A stretch of DNA of 64,000 nt from Rhodamnia argentea (lineage: Eukaryota > Streptophyta > Magnoliopsida > Myrtales > Myrtaceae). The stretch spans positions 26,336,283-26,400,282 of the forward strand of contig NC_063156.1 in NCBI RefSeq assembly GCF_020921035.1, given 5' to 3'. Position numbers and translations under genes: made by a program. How positions within the stretch are numbered: position 1 is the stretch's first letter; the number at the start of each line of letters is the position of its first letter. The notes below the pieces were generated by a model, which saw only the letters and a program-made list of their open reading frames with translations, was not told the DNA's origin and searched no databases. This document shows positions 24,870-37,444 of the stretch, in pieces.

Positions 24870-27830
24870 CTCTACTGCGACAACAACAATGTCTGGTCAA
24901 TCACACGAAAGCTACATAGTGAAACAAATTCATAAAGGAAGACATGAAAAGTGATATGGCGGAATTATTATTTTTTCTTGATGATTAAAAAAAAAAAACA
25001 AAATTGAACAGTGAATTAATGGACTCTTGGTCAGCAAGTGCTGGTGCCCCAACCGGTCCCATTGGGTTAATCAAAACTTGGAGGTCCAGTTTCTGAATAA
25101 TCCTCTCTTTTTTTTTTTATTCCTGCACCGTTCGCTAATTACGAAACATTTATATAATATAGTCTTTTTCTTTATTATTTGTTTGACAAACTTATATATA
25201 AAAATATATAGTTAGTATGTATCTAGCTTTTGAACTTCGCAAATATGGAAATAATTAAAGTAAGGAGCGCGCAGTTTTAATTTCAGTCCATCACATGCTG
25301 CGCTCCGAATCCCGATGCTCGGGTGAGACTTCGGAGTTCATAATCTACCTTGGATTGGGAACATAATCGCGATATAAAAAGGCCTTCATGCAGCCCTTAA
25401 TCTCTCTTAATCTAGGTCTCTATAGTTGGTGAATGTGCTTTAATTTGTTCATAGAACGGTCAAAGGCCATATAAATTAGTCGTTGTCAGACCCAGAGAGC
25501 AAATGGCACCACCGATGCGGCGATAGACTATAGCATTAATTAAGAGAATAATCACCATTCGTTCCTGTTCTTTTCTAGGGTTTTCAGCTTGTTGACTTGT
25601 GGTTTCATGTAAGCTTGGTCTTGAATGGAGCGGTTAAATGTCGATTAGCTCCCACAAGGACATTGTTCAAATAGTTCGATTTCGATTTTTCCGTTTATTT
25701 CTTACTAGAGAATCTCTCTCCCTTGCTTTGCGTTAAAATGTAACCATGTTTGTATCTATAGTCGTAATTCCTTCCCAAATCGAGCTTCCTCACCAGGTCA
25801 TCAACCCTAGCTCCACCATCGGTGTTCGTGCTTGTCGCGCACCTCAGAAGGCAACGTCTAGGATGTCTGAAAGGGGAAATTCCGCACTGCTCGCATCATA
25901 GTGACTCGACCAACCGCCGAATGTCCCGTGTTGGTCTCTACGGCTAAAAGACAAGAGCTCAGATAAGTAACCGTATCGCCAAATTATACGTATCAATCGA
26001 AATAAGTACGTGGGTATGACCAACTCAAGGTTTACATGCGGAGCTCATGTAAGCTGTGGGGATTAATTTTAACTAGGTCGCTAATGAGGTCTTTGGTTTT
26101 GTCAATGCAGCTTCTGACATCAACCTATCGGGTGGGCCGATGTCCTTCCTAAGTTAGATAGACCACCACTCTTTGCTCGTAGGGAAATAATGATGTCAGA
26201 CCACTCTTTCGGTGAATAATTTCTCTCTTTTTTTTTTTAAAAAAAAAAGAAATTTCTTGGATGAGGGGATATTGGATTCTCGATTTGATAGAGAGAGCCG
26301 AGACCGTTCACTGTCTAATTTAATGTTGACTATTTATTTATTTGTTTCATCTTTTGATTGTCTAGAGAGGAGCGAGTAAACAATAATCAGTCAAATCAAA
26401 CCACAAATTTCAGTGCAGTGATCTGATGTTTTTAGAGACTTTGACGAATCGTCTTGAGATCCGGACAATGGGTTTACCTCAGAATGCGTACACGACACCC
26501 GCGTCTGAGATTACTACGTAACGTGACATAATACAACTGCAGGTTTTTTGCGCATCGTGTCTCAATGAACCCTCGGACTTTTCATAGTTTGCCCTCTCTT
26601 TTGTCCTTTTTTTTTTTTTGTAAAGAAGAAAATACATGAAAAGGATACCCTTTTTTTGGCCCAAAAAAAAAAAAAAAGAAGAAGAAGAATTGGTGTACGT
26701 AAAAATGTGGAGGAACATGAAACGGGGCTTGAGAATGAGGAGTAAAAACGTGAAATCGGAGAGTAGTTTTATTAGTCGAGCGTAGAAGGAGATTTAGCCG
26801 GAGTCGTTTGGGGTTCCGTCGGCAGCACGCAAGCGACGCCAACTCTCTCCAATTGCTTTGCGAGTGAATGAAAGGGTTTCAGAAAAAGGCAAGATGAATT
26901 TCAAGGGGTCGGAATGAAAATGGCTTATTAACCATAGTAAAAAATGAAATATCTCGACCGTGTGACACATGCTCAATTAGTTAATTTGACAAAGCTGTGA
27001 AACCTCGTCAATGTAAGAGTTGGGAAGAAAAAGAATTGAATTCTCATTTTCAGTCACCCATCCTTTAACCTATTTTGAAGCAAGGCGGTAGATGCCGCAG
27101 GCCTGGAGGCTTGATTCAAACACGCAATCGTTCCTAGGCTAGACTCGAGACCCTCAATGACAGCGATTCAGAATCGATTGCATGTATGCCCACATGATGC
27201 TACATTGAAAGCTAATCTTAAAAGTCGATGAAATAATTTATAGGAAAAATTCAAGAAAATGCTCTCGAGAAGCTGACTCACGAATCCCATTTTGCAGATT
27301 CTGGTTTGGACCACATGTGGTCAGGGCGACAAAAGATGTCGGAAAGGGGGGGGGGGGCATCTTTTGAATAATTCAAAACCAAATCCGCAATCCAAAATCC
27401 AGTGCCTATCTGCCCCCCTGCATCTTGTCCATCTTTCGCACGTCAAAAGGGGAGAGGATGCAGATTTCGCATTTCCTCCTGCTTTCCCTTTTGTTCTTGA
27501 GTGCTCCAAGCATCCACTCCAACACAAGCCCCGGAACTATGTTCTTCGGATTCAGGCGACGATGCTGTGGATGATTACACCGGATTCGTTTTGTATTGGT
27601 TGGTCGGCCGGAATTGCGCGAGTAGGGAAAAAATCGAGGAAGCACGGCTCTATTTTCTTTTCTTTTCTTTTTCCTGCTTTTTCGGTCTTTACATCGATAC
27701 TCTCCGGACAAAGTGAGATCACACGCCAACTTTACACAATACTCTAGTATTTACACAAGGTACAAGAAAGTTCTATATAGGGGGACACATTCAAAAACTT
27801 ACACGATACAGAGCAGAGGGAAAGTCCGGG
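24870..27830. other. Intergenic DNA, no gene supported
   Basis: AT-rich with poly(A) and poly(T) tracts (24985, 25110, 26228-26250, 26608-26676). A frame at 27292-27747 (plus) lacks any domain and overlaps a run of 13 G at about 27346-27358. A TATA-like GATATAAAAAGG occurs near 25370, but no credible frame follows it. Confidence 0.45.
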
Positions 27831-27839
27831 AAGGAGTCA

Positions 27840-30800
27840 TCACGAGGCTTGGGATTCCAGAAAGTTGTGGTACTCCAACTGGGTCATCTCTCCACCAGTT
27901 GCTTGATCGAATTGACATCGATAAAAGCTGCAAACAAATTCAACCAGCGGTTAATTAGGAGCCAATTCCATATATGGCCTTTCACATAAAGTTGAGAGAG
28001 AGAGAAGTTTTCAAGAGATGATGATGATGGTGGATGAAAGAAAGTAGCTAGCCGTATGCTCAATGTTATCTAGCAGCGCTTTGCCACTTCTCAATAGAAA
28101 GTGGTGCCAGAGAGAGGGAAAGCTACAATCTGGGGTAAGAACATGGAGATCCAAACGAAACTCCCAGACTTTTTCATCAATATATGGCATTTCTTCATAT
28201 AAGGCTGTAGAAACAATAATTATACAACAATATGGAAGTACCTTCCATCAATTCCAAGAATGACAACCGTGTTCTTCTCATGACCGAAAGCAACAATATG
28301 TGGAGACCCTTCACGCAAGTGATACTGAGCCACAGACCACTCTGAGCTAAAATATTTAGGCAAAACTCCTGCACAAGAAAATTCACATTTAACACCGACT
28401 CGGTGAGAATGCAGTAAGAAGCAAAGTTATTATCAATAGAAGGACATAGACATGACAAAAATCCGATTCCTTACATGCTATACCTACGGCTCTCAAACCT
28501 ACACATTGCTGTGCACTGAAGATTCTCGGGTCATACAGAAATGATGGGATGAGACCAGATATGGTGTCTCATATCACAAAAACTTCTCATGAATCCATTC
28601 CATTTGGTCAGAGTCCTCCAGATGACTACTAGATTTAATTAATGCATCAATGCAGCTGTACAACTTTATTCATGGCATTTTCTAATGAGGTGTGATCAGA
28701 AACCGCCATCCTAACATTTGTATAGCACATTAATAGCAAGTCCACGTGCTTTACAGTATAAAGCCTGCAGGTGAATTGAGTATCTAAAATACATCTACGC
28801 TTTCTAGCAAAAGCTGAGCCTGAGAGAAACTTCATTTGGATCCTTATGCTGTAAATGAGGAACATCTTTCTGCTTGATGTCATGACACATGGGATGTATT
28901 AGATTGAATTTCAATGACCTTAGCAAGAAACATCAGCATTGAAAACACATCCAAAACCGCAAAGTTTAACCAACTTAGTGCAAGTGATTCCCTGGCAATA
29001 ACAAAGCTTCTATGACATCCATGACCCTAAAAAGGTGATAAAATGTCAATTATTTCTGCATCAGAAGACATTCAACAAGAATCTATGATGAAGCAAGAGT
29101 AAAGCAGATTGCAAGAAGGATGATAATTGATAATGGCCTCAGCATCTTCTGGAGGACAATTTTCAGTAGTCTGGTTCCGACATATTATCAACAATGCTAT
29201 ATGAACATCCAAAACCATCAGTAAATGAACAGGTAGCAATCTGTTTTATTATCCACCATGACATTAAAACTTAGTTACAGCACGCACGTTGGTCATCAAC
29301 AGGAGGCATTTTACCTCTAATAAACGAGAGAGATGAATTTGGTAATGTAACAGCAGAACTAGATTCGGATGCGCTTCCAGAAGCATCATTGCCTGTGGAT
29401 CCTAAGTTGACTTTAAGGCCAAAAACATGGACAGTACCCTTGTCACTTGAAACTGCTAGCCACTGTGCAGTTGATGAGAAAGCCAAGCTATGGATTTCCG
29501 CTCTATCTGCACCTCTTCTCACCTACATATGTTTTTGTCACTTGGAATCATCAATGTGTTTCAGAATCATGACAAAAACTAATTGCAACTGTATTCATTC
29601 AAATCTTTCCGAAGAATAATCAAACTAACGAAGAAAAATGAAAAAGAAGCCCAACAGAACATTCTATATCACTATAAGTCTATATTTCAATATACTAAAT
29701 TAGCAGCATTATGAAAATTTTGAGGCTGGATGAAAAGCATACTACAGCTTATGCTGTCATACGTAAAGGATCAGAATCCAGAAGCTAACTTAAAGAGAGT
29801 TAAAATTAGCAGTCACAACATCAACTCAATTTCTACCTGTGAAATGCCAACAGGTGATGGCCACAATGAAATTGCCAACAAGTGCAATTGCGTAAAAAAT
29901 GGACGTCTTTTTCTGTAATGCACAAAGCTTTGAAAAAGAGTCCAGAGGGTTCACACATTAAACTTCCATGTGGATTGGTCCATGATTCAAGAAATTGAGC
30001 CAACGGAAACTTTTAAACACAACTGAACATTCTTTAATTTGACTAACGCAATATGAGACATAACAAGGACTCAACCTAGAGCCAACTGCCCGTAAGGGAA
30101 AAAAAAATGAAGATCAACTGCAGTACATGGCTGTCAATGGTAGGAACAGCGCCTTGGTAACACTACATCTTACCAGCAAGGACTGATTTGCCTCAATACT
30201 CCAGGTATCTTAACATGGTGGACTCACAATGTAACTTACAAGTCAGCATTGTAAAATCCTATGTTCCAACCTAAATCTCAAATAAAAAGGTCCAAGAAAA
30301 ATCATCCACACAGAACAGGGTTCATGATAATAAACTATAATTGGCATTGGCAACACTATGAGACTAATGGATCGATGAGTTACACGGTGTAGTCCAACCA
30401 GATTAAGCAAAGACAACAATAAATAGAGGTTTACACAATATGGTAGATGTTATTTTCAAGTAAACAGCTCCTAAGAAACAAAACACTGCTCACTGCATAA
30501 ACTCCCATACAATTTAATCATGACACTATCTAATAGTTTTAATCACCAAAGTCATTTTCCAGATTTCAAACCCATGTTTTGCTGTGATATTTTCTCCTGA
30601 AAGGAGTACGTCATTTGGTAATTCAAAATGTTCTTCCAATTCACTTGCTTCCCAGCTCAACAAAGGGCATTGAACACAATTTAGCTACAATAAAATGCAC
30701 AAACCTCATTCCAGTTCCACATAGACTAATTCCTCAATCAGGACAACTTACCTCCTGCAACAGAGTACCATCACCCGCATTAAAGACCCTAATGAGAGTC

Positions 30801-31618
30801 CCTTTCGTGCTTGCCGTAGCCAGGAACTTGCCGTCCTGGGAGAGAGCGAAGCATGCGATCCGTGAATCGTGCGCCATGATGAATTTGGTCCTCTTTGAGG
30901 CGTAATGCTCAATCCTCACCTGCCCCTTCTGGAGCCCTGGGCAGACCAGCACAAGCGACCCTGCGGTCTGTGACACGACGCAAAGCCCCTTGGGGTTGGC
31001 AATCGTCTCAATCTGGTGCAATAGCTTCATGTCCGCGAAGTTGTACACGAACACTGTCTGCTCCAGGACCACCACTATCCGGTCCCGCCGCAGCCGCACC
31101 GACCGCACCTCAGCCCGGAACGTGAGGTCACCTATGCACCGCGACTGGTGGTCGTCCCAGATCATGACCTTGGTGCGCGCGTACTGAGGGGCCGGCCCGC
31201 CGCCGACGAGGGCGAGGATGTTGCAGCGGAAGAGCATCTCCACCACTCCGATACCGCCGCTCCCGGAGCCCACACCGAAGTCGCGGCGGAAGATCTCGCG
31301 GAACGGCTCGCAGTTGTAGATCCGGAAGCCGTGGCTGGTCCCGGCGGCGAAGCAGGTTTGGTCCTGGTTGAAGGAGAGGTGGAGGAGCCTGGGAGGAGGG
31401 CCGGGCGGGGCGGCCGGAGAGGGGCCGGGATTAGCTGGTGCGGAGACGGGGTCGGAGCTAGGGTTTTGGTCGTGGGGGTCGTCGTCGGGGATCAGAGAGA
31501 GGGAATCTATGGTTTGGGAGAGGTCGGAGGGGTCGGATTGGGGGAGGAAGTCATCGGAATTGGGGGCCGACCGAGGGTTCGGCCACGGAGGGGAGGAGAT
31601 GGCGGAGAGAGTGGCCAT
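27840..31618 (-). CDS. ATG18: Autophagy-related protein 18 (PROPPIN / WIPI family WD-repeat protein)
   Basis: Four exons (30752-31618, 29315-29522, 28242-28368, 27840-27927) encode 429 residues in one consistent frame. After a Pro/Ser-rich N-terminus of about 70 residues come seven-bladed propeller repeats, starting [20 protein letters not shown]. The hallmark phosphoinositide-binding motif, normally L/FRRG, reads VRRG across the exon 1-2 junction ([18 protein letters not shown]). Later parts include [19 protein letters not shown] and [20 protein letters not shown], both typical of plant ATG18a-like proteins. ATG18 binds PI3P and PI(3,5)P2 and works with ATG2 in phagophore expansion. Tandem TGA codons end the frame. 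Introns 1 and 2 are long (about 1.2 and 0.95 kb). Which paralogue (a to d) it is cannot be settled without a tree. Confidence 0.96.
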
Positions 31619-31619
31619 G

Positions 31620-32830
31620 GAGGCGGCGGTGACGACGACGACGGTGGTGGTGGTGGTCTCGGTTTTAAAGAAACACAGGGGTGTGGCTTCTCAACTTTCA
31701 AAAGAAACAATTTCAATTTTTTTTTTAATCCGTTCACTCAATTGACGGTCTTGTCCCGGTGGATGTCTGGGGTGGTTGCGTACGGTGCGGGGATAGTTTG
31801 GGGAATTGCCAGGAAAATGGCGGGACGAATTTGGGATTTTGATTGAATTCAAGATTCGTTGATTAGCGGAGACCCCGCGTCGAGGGGAAGGAAGCGAGGC
31901 AGCGCGTTGTTCGCTTCCACACCAAGCAAGTTTGTCATCACTTGGACTTCTACGACGAGCCGTTTTGAGAAAACTTGTCATCTTTTTTATTTTTTATTTT
32001 CCTTTTTTTTATTGTATTTATTTTCGCGAGTTTTCATTACTGTTCTCACTCGTTTTCGGCTGGCAGTGTTTTTTTTTTTTTTCTGTAATTTCAGCTAGAA
32101 GTTAGTAGTTAATCGTGGGTGATTAAATATAGATGAAAGGTCAAATAAAGAATCGAGCATAATGATTCGGAATCAAACATGAATAATCACAAAGTCCCTC
32201 ACAGCCCCCATAAAGATAAATACTACGGAAAAAAGAAGAAGAAGATGATCACTTGGAAACAATCGTTAAGAATAACGTTGTCCTTAGTTAGGAGGAGTTT
32301 TTATTCACACCTTTCCGGGCGACATCGTAGTCATGAATTTCAGACCAACCAAGGTGGTCCGGATCGGACTATTGCTTCGTCGGAAACATATGCCGCCCCA
32401 CCGGTCCAAGGAAAAATTATTGCCTAAATCCGGATCATGTGACCTTGATTTACGATTGCTGTTGATTGGATGAGTTGAGCCTCGCGTGAAATCCACGTGA
32501 TCCGATGATTTATGCTAGCTAAGTCCATATGATTTCGAGTGTAGATAAATAATTTGCAAGGACATCATGACTTTACATTTTATGTGACCATTGAATCACC
32601 CACATTCAATCCCACCCGCCGCTCGCCAATTGAGATTAAACATTGGTGATCTAATAATCATAAAATACAAGGACACGATCTGTTCCGAGAGCATAATAGC
32701 TAAAGATCACATCGTCAGTCATAACTATCCAATTTCGGAAAAAGAGCAGCATTAGGAAAAGAATTTAGCAGGAGGCTTATTTAGCTTAAGGGACTCTTAA
32801 TGAAGTGCTTATTCTAATAAGGAAAAACAT
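31620..32830. other. Promoter side of ATG18 and intergenic DNA
   Basis: The first ~150 bases, with GGT and GAC triplets, are probably the ATG18 leader. Beyond that lie T-rich tracts (31985-32090) and no supported gene. A plus-strand frame at 31148-31846 runs antisense through ATG18 exon 1 and is a GC-rich shadow. Confidence 0.45.
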
Positions 32831-32844
32831 GGGAGAATGACCTT

Positions 32845-33059
32845 GGGTCAAATTATTATTATTATTATTATTATTATGTGTATTTGGTTCTATCATATTT
32901 CTATTTTACAAACCACTGTGTATGTCATGTATCCTGCGCAGGTTATGAAACCCTACCCCATCATTCACATCCTTGCTCCAGCTCCCGAGAAGGCGAGGAA
33001 TCGAACTCCTAACATCTCCCTTCCCAAGTAGGAAGGATAGCCAGTGGGGCAATCCCCGT
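32845..33059 (-). mobile_element. tRNA-derived SINE, copy 1
   Basis: On the minus strand the 5' part contains a box B-like sequence, AGGAGTTCGATTCCT (33010 to 32996), preceded by a box A-like CTGGCTATCC region. The 3' end is a (TAA)n tail (32850-32877 on the plus strand). A 10-bp direct repeat with one mismatch, GAATGACCTT / GATTGACCTT, flanks it at 32835-32844 and 33060-33069. The body (CCCATCATTCACATCC, ACTGTGTATG) resembles 56786-56960. SINEs encode no protein and rely on LINE enzymes. Confidence 0.65.
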
Positions 33060-33069
33060 GATTGACCTT

Positions 33070-34030
33070 AGGGCATTTGAATGATGACTGAAAACTGATC
33101 AAGTGCAGTATAGCCAGAACAACTCTCACTCGATCCATAGAAAAATGGTTGCTTTGTCGGATGATGATACCATCATCCTTAAAAAAAAAAAATTTCCCCG
33201 TGGCAAGAGGAGGATGAGATCTTCCCTGCATGCTTGCTTACTCTACCTAAAGAGCAAATTGCTCGGCCGATGCCAAATAGTCAACTGCCCCCAACGAGAA
33301 AAAGGACATGTTACCACTCAGCCCGGAGGCGTGAGAAGGCGTCCGAAGTTAATGCGACGACCCTGAGAAACCTCACCTTCTAAGCGTACTCCGTTGTTTA
33401 CTGTCTCCGATGTCAACCCCTACGTCTTCACATTCACACTCACGTTATGCGAAGATTCCGCCCTTCTTTCACGCCGGAACAGACACAGGACAGACGCGGC
33501 TACGGACACGCGAACGTGAGAGGAAACTCCCATGCGAATGCAAAAGTGCAGCACAGGAGGTCACGGATGTTGTCCTGCCTTTGTCGTGTTACGATGAAAA
33601 GATGCAAGTCGCTGATCTGAGCTAAGAGTGAAGCACAAGAGGTCACTGAAAAGGGGAAGCGGGGGGAAAGAAAAGACAGTTCAGAGAGACCGAAGAATGA
33701 AACTCATGGAAGCAATTTTACCGGAGGATACTGCTCGCGAAGCTCGAGTAGCAAACTCGATCCGGCAGGGCTGTCCATTGCGTTGCGAGGCGGGGTTACT
33801 GGAAGGACAAGGAAACGAGGAGTTAGCAGCACATTCGAACCGATTCTGCGGCAATTGGGGCACATGTTTTAGCCACATCAGCTGCGAAGCACACTCGCAG
33901 AGGCATTCCGCTTAACATGTGATTCTTGTTCAATTGATCGGAGATAATGATTCCGCAAGTGCCTAACGTAATCCAGTCAAGTACGAGAAATTTATTTTTT
34001 TGACCCAAAAAAAGAAGTTCCAGATATCTC
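33070..34030. other. Intergenic DNA, no gene supported
   Basis: Several frames of 65-95 codons on both strands (33103-33366, 33410-33625, 33628-33915) have mixed composition and no known motif. The stretch ends next to the poly(A) end of the LINE. Confidence 0.45.
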
Positions 34031-34034
34031 AACC

Positions 34035-35662
34035 TTTTTTTTTTTTTTTTTTTTTGGTCAGAAAGATAAATTGCATTACCGATAATTCGAGTTTCGTACA
34101 AAAAGGCCCAAACGAGGGGCATCAGTACATAATAGATCCCAAAGGGGCCGAGGCGGGGCAGAGACCCAGTGGACCGGGAGTTGATTAGAACAATGCGTTT
34201 TGGCGACCCAATCCGCCGCATGATTTGCGGTTCGTTTGCAATGGGCCACGGACACGTTTTGTAGTCTGGCAAGAAGCTGCTGGGCCTGGAGGACTAAATC
34301 TTCTGCTTCCCAGTTGGCATCCACTTCTCCTCTGATCGCACGAACTAATCCCAAAGAGTCAGACTCCACACGAACCCGAAGCTTCTGTACTTTAATCTCT
34401 CTTCTTTCTTCCAGCGACTTCAAGCCAGCGACAAGGGCATGTGCTTCAGCTACGATCGCCGTACAAGGGTGGATTTTTCTAGTGAATCCGTCAATGAGAG
34501 AGCCACTCGAGTCCCGAAGTACACCCGCGATTGCACCTTCAGGGTCGGCACCACCGATGGATGCGTCGACATTCAGCTTCAGATCTGGGTAAGGAGGAGG
34601 TACCCAATCAATGGGTGAGTTTGTGTCTATCCTCCCAGAGCTTTGATCTTTTACGTTCCACCTGTTATAGCTTGCGAGGGTAGTTTGTGCTTCTTCAATT
34701 AGATGACTCGGACTTGGTTGTTTACCGCGAAACACTAATTCATTTCTTGACTTCCAGATACTCCAGAGGATAACTGCAATCAGATCAAAGCTAACTGCAC
34801 TGTTGCGGTCATCTAAGATGGTCTGGATCCACTCGTCCATACGATGGACTTGTGAATTGTGATGCCACACATTTAGCTTCCTCTAGATGGGTTCCGTCCA
34901 GGGGCAGGAAATGAGTAGATGTTCTGTTGTTTCTGCTTGTTGGCTGCATATAGGACATAGTGGGTGGGGGATTATGTTGCGCCGAAACAAGTTGTCTCTG
35001 GTAGGCAAGGCATTCTGAGCCGTATTCCATAGAAAGATCCGAACCTTAGGGGGAATAGTGGCCTGCCAAATACCATTCCATAGTCTTCTTGATGGTTGAA
35101 ATGAAGTGGAAGCCAAGTTCGTGCTCTGTTTTGATGCCTTTTCTTTTAAACAATTGTAGGCACTTTTAACCGAGAAATCCCCTTTTGCATTTTCAGTCCA
35201 TTTCAGCTTGTCTTCACGAGGAATAGGACTAATGGGAATAGCCAGGATCTCCTTCACTATTTCCTCATCGAATAGAAGTTGAATTTTTTCGATGTCCCAA
35301 CAAGCTTCGTTTTTCAAAATTAACTCAGAGACTTTCACAGGATCCGAGATATTTGCCGGACCGCCAATGATTCCCCTCCCAAGCCAGCGATCCTCCCTTA
35401 TCTTTATTGCCTCTCCTGTTCCTATAGATCACCGCACTGACTCTGTAATGGTTTCTCTGCCATGTAGAATACTCAGCCAACCCCAGGAAGGTCTCGCGCC
35501 TCTCTCTGCTTGTAGGAAGCATCTGTCTGGGAAGTACATGCCTTTGATGACTCTACTCCATAGGGAGTTTTGGTTCTGGGTTAGTCTCCATGCCTGTTTA
35601 CCTAACAAGGCCTTACTAATAAGAAACACTAGAAAAAATCGCCGATGGAAGCGTCCCACTTG
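34035..35662 (-). mobile_element. 5'-truncated LINE with RNase H domain (plant L1 type)
   Basis: On the minus strand, one reading frame of about 530 codons covers the C-terminal half of a LINE ORF2 protein. It holds the end of the reverse transcriptase region (ISKALLGKQAWRLTQNQNS...), then the zinc-binding zf-RVT region (WNGIWQATIPPKVRIFLWNT...CPICSQQAETTEHLLISCPW), then an RNase H-like domain (LKLNVDASIGG...VAEAHALVAG...RVESDSLGL). The catalytic Asp, Glu and Asp are present. Only two stops interrupt this part: a TGA near 35428 and a TAG near 34881, each where Trp would be expected. The 3' end at 34035 is a poly(A) tract of about 21 bases. No target duplication was found. The few mutations and intact tail suggest a fairly young, inactive copy. 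Confidence 0.85.
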
Positions 35663-37444
35663 AGTTATAACACCGTTAAATAGTCATTAATTGTTTGCAA
35701 TAACGTCCAAGGTGTCTTCCCGAGATGACAATAGTTGACAGAGACATACTGAGCTGCCAAAATCGTCTCAGTTACACCTCTCTCTCTCTCTCTCTGCCCA
35801 AGCCATGTCATCAACTATGCTTGAATTTTTGCTAAGGCCTACGTGACAACGATTGTGATTCTTTAATTTTGTTCCCCAAGAAAAAAAAAGAAGTATATTT
35901 GATAAAGAAAATGATTCTGATTCTATTGCTGGGAACAGTTTTGGAGTAAAAGCAAGAATAAAAAAATTGATTTTGAAAAAAATAATAACTTTTCAGAAAC
36001 ATTTTTTTTTCAATTTAAATGCAAGGGTTGAATAGGTTAAGAACACATATAATCAATATCCCTATTTAAATATTATAATATAACTGACCTTTTCATTATA
36101 GCCACGTTCAACAACGGATCATTGTACCATACTAAAATTACTTATGAGAGCCTAAAATCTATTTGAACAAGTGAAAATTAAAAGGTAACTAACTAAACTA
36201 ATGTAACTTAACACGGTCTCTCCTTTTTTAAGCTTGAAATGACTCGTTATGACGAGAAAATTAGACGAAATAGCACAAAAAAATGTTATATGCAATATGC
36301 AATGCATTATATAAGAGAATTAACATGAATTAATCTTCGTCAATTAATTTCAAATGTAGGATGAAATTTGACAAAATAACAACATAATCATTTGACTTAA
36401 ATGACAAAAATTAGGAAGAGAAATTGTTCCCAGGAACGAAAATTTTGTGCAATTACTAAACGCGTTTTTGTTCTATGAATAAAAATCTTGTACAATTATC
36501 AAATACGTTTTGATTATCTAAAACTCATTCAAGGAACAAAATCACAAAAAATCAATTCTAATCAAAATCACTTTCTCGAATTAAAATCGTTGCTATGCAG
36601 GCCTTAAGTAGGTGAGTCACATCAACAAAATCACATGATCCAACAATTTATTTGATAAGGCCTCACATTAAGCCAAATTTAAAAAGTCGATGGATCGCCG
36701 CAAAGCCCAAAAAGCTTATAAATTTCCAACACACATATAATGCAATTTCTAAGTGTTAAGATTCGATGCAAAATCAAATTGAAGTAAAACCTTAAGCGAG
36801 AAAAAAAAATCGAAACACGAGATTTTATCTCGGTTCACCCTTAAACTAAGACCACCTCTAGCAGATGATTCCACTATAATTAACATATCGCACCTCTCGT
36901 TACATTACTCAATTACAAGCTAAAAAGAATATATATAGCAATAACTATTCATAAGCCCAAGCTACTATGAAAAATTATGGACTTAAATCATAAAAGCTCT
37001 CTAGTGAGGAATATGAAATACACCCCAACACGAAGCTCTAGCAAACAAATTGGTGTCGGATAGAGCATAATCATAATCTAAAAAGAAGTTCATGCAAACT
37101 CCTCGTCCTAGTGAGAAAATTTCACTCTAGAAACCAATCTCTTCAAACCAACGCTCCTTTCATTTATGTTAAGTTTTAATTATAGACCCCATGTAAGACT
37201 CCACTCCAGAGATATTGCATTATCTGGCAGCTGCCATCACAGGATATGTGAAAGACTTGACTTAACAAAGAAAAGAAAACGGACAAAAAAAAAAAGAGGA
37301 TGTGAAAAACATAAACAAGTACAGGGGATTATGCAACCATAGATTTCGCCTTTGATTGTGCCTCAACTTCGAAAAGATGAACAGAAAGTGTTGACAGATC
37401 AATCAAATGAACTACCCGGGAAGGTTATGCTGTCACCTCCTTGG
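35663..37444. other. AT-rich intergenic DNA, no gene
   Basis: Strongly AT-rich, with a (CT)n run near 35778-35796. It contains no frame above 60 codons and no recognised repeat boundary. The part nearest 37444 should hold the 3' UTR of the next gene. Confidence 0.5.

Noticed and set aside
27292-27747. 151-codon frame downstream of ATG18
   Set aside because: Crosses a run of 13 G, has no domain and lies in the 3' flank of ATG18.
31148-31846. 232-codon Gly/Val-rich frame on the plus strand
   Set aside because: Antisense to the GC-rich first exon of ATG18 and unlike any known protein.
33103-33915. Three frames of 70-95 codons
   Set aside because: Mixed composition, no motif, and no splice-linked continuation that keeps a frame.
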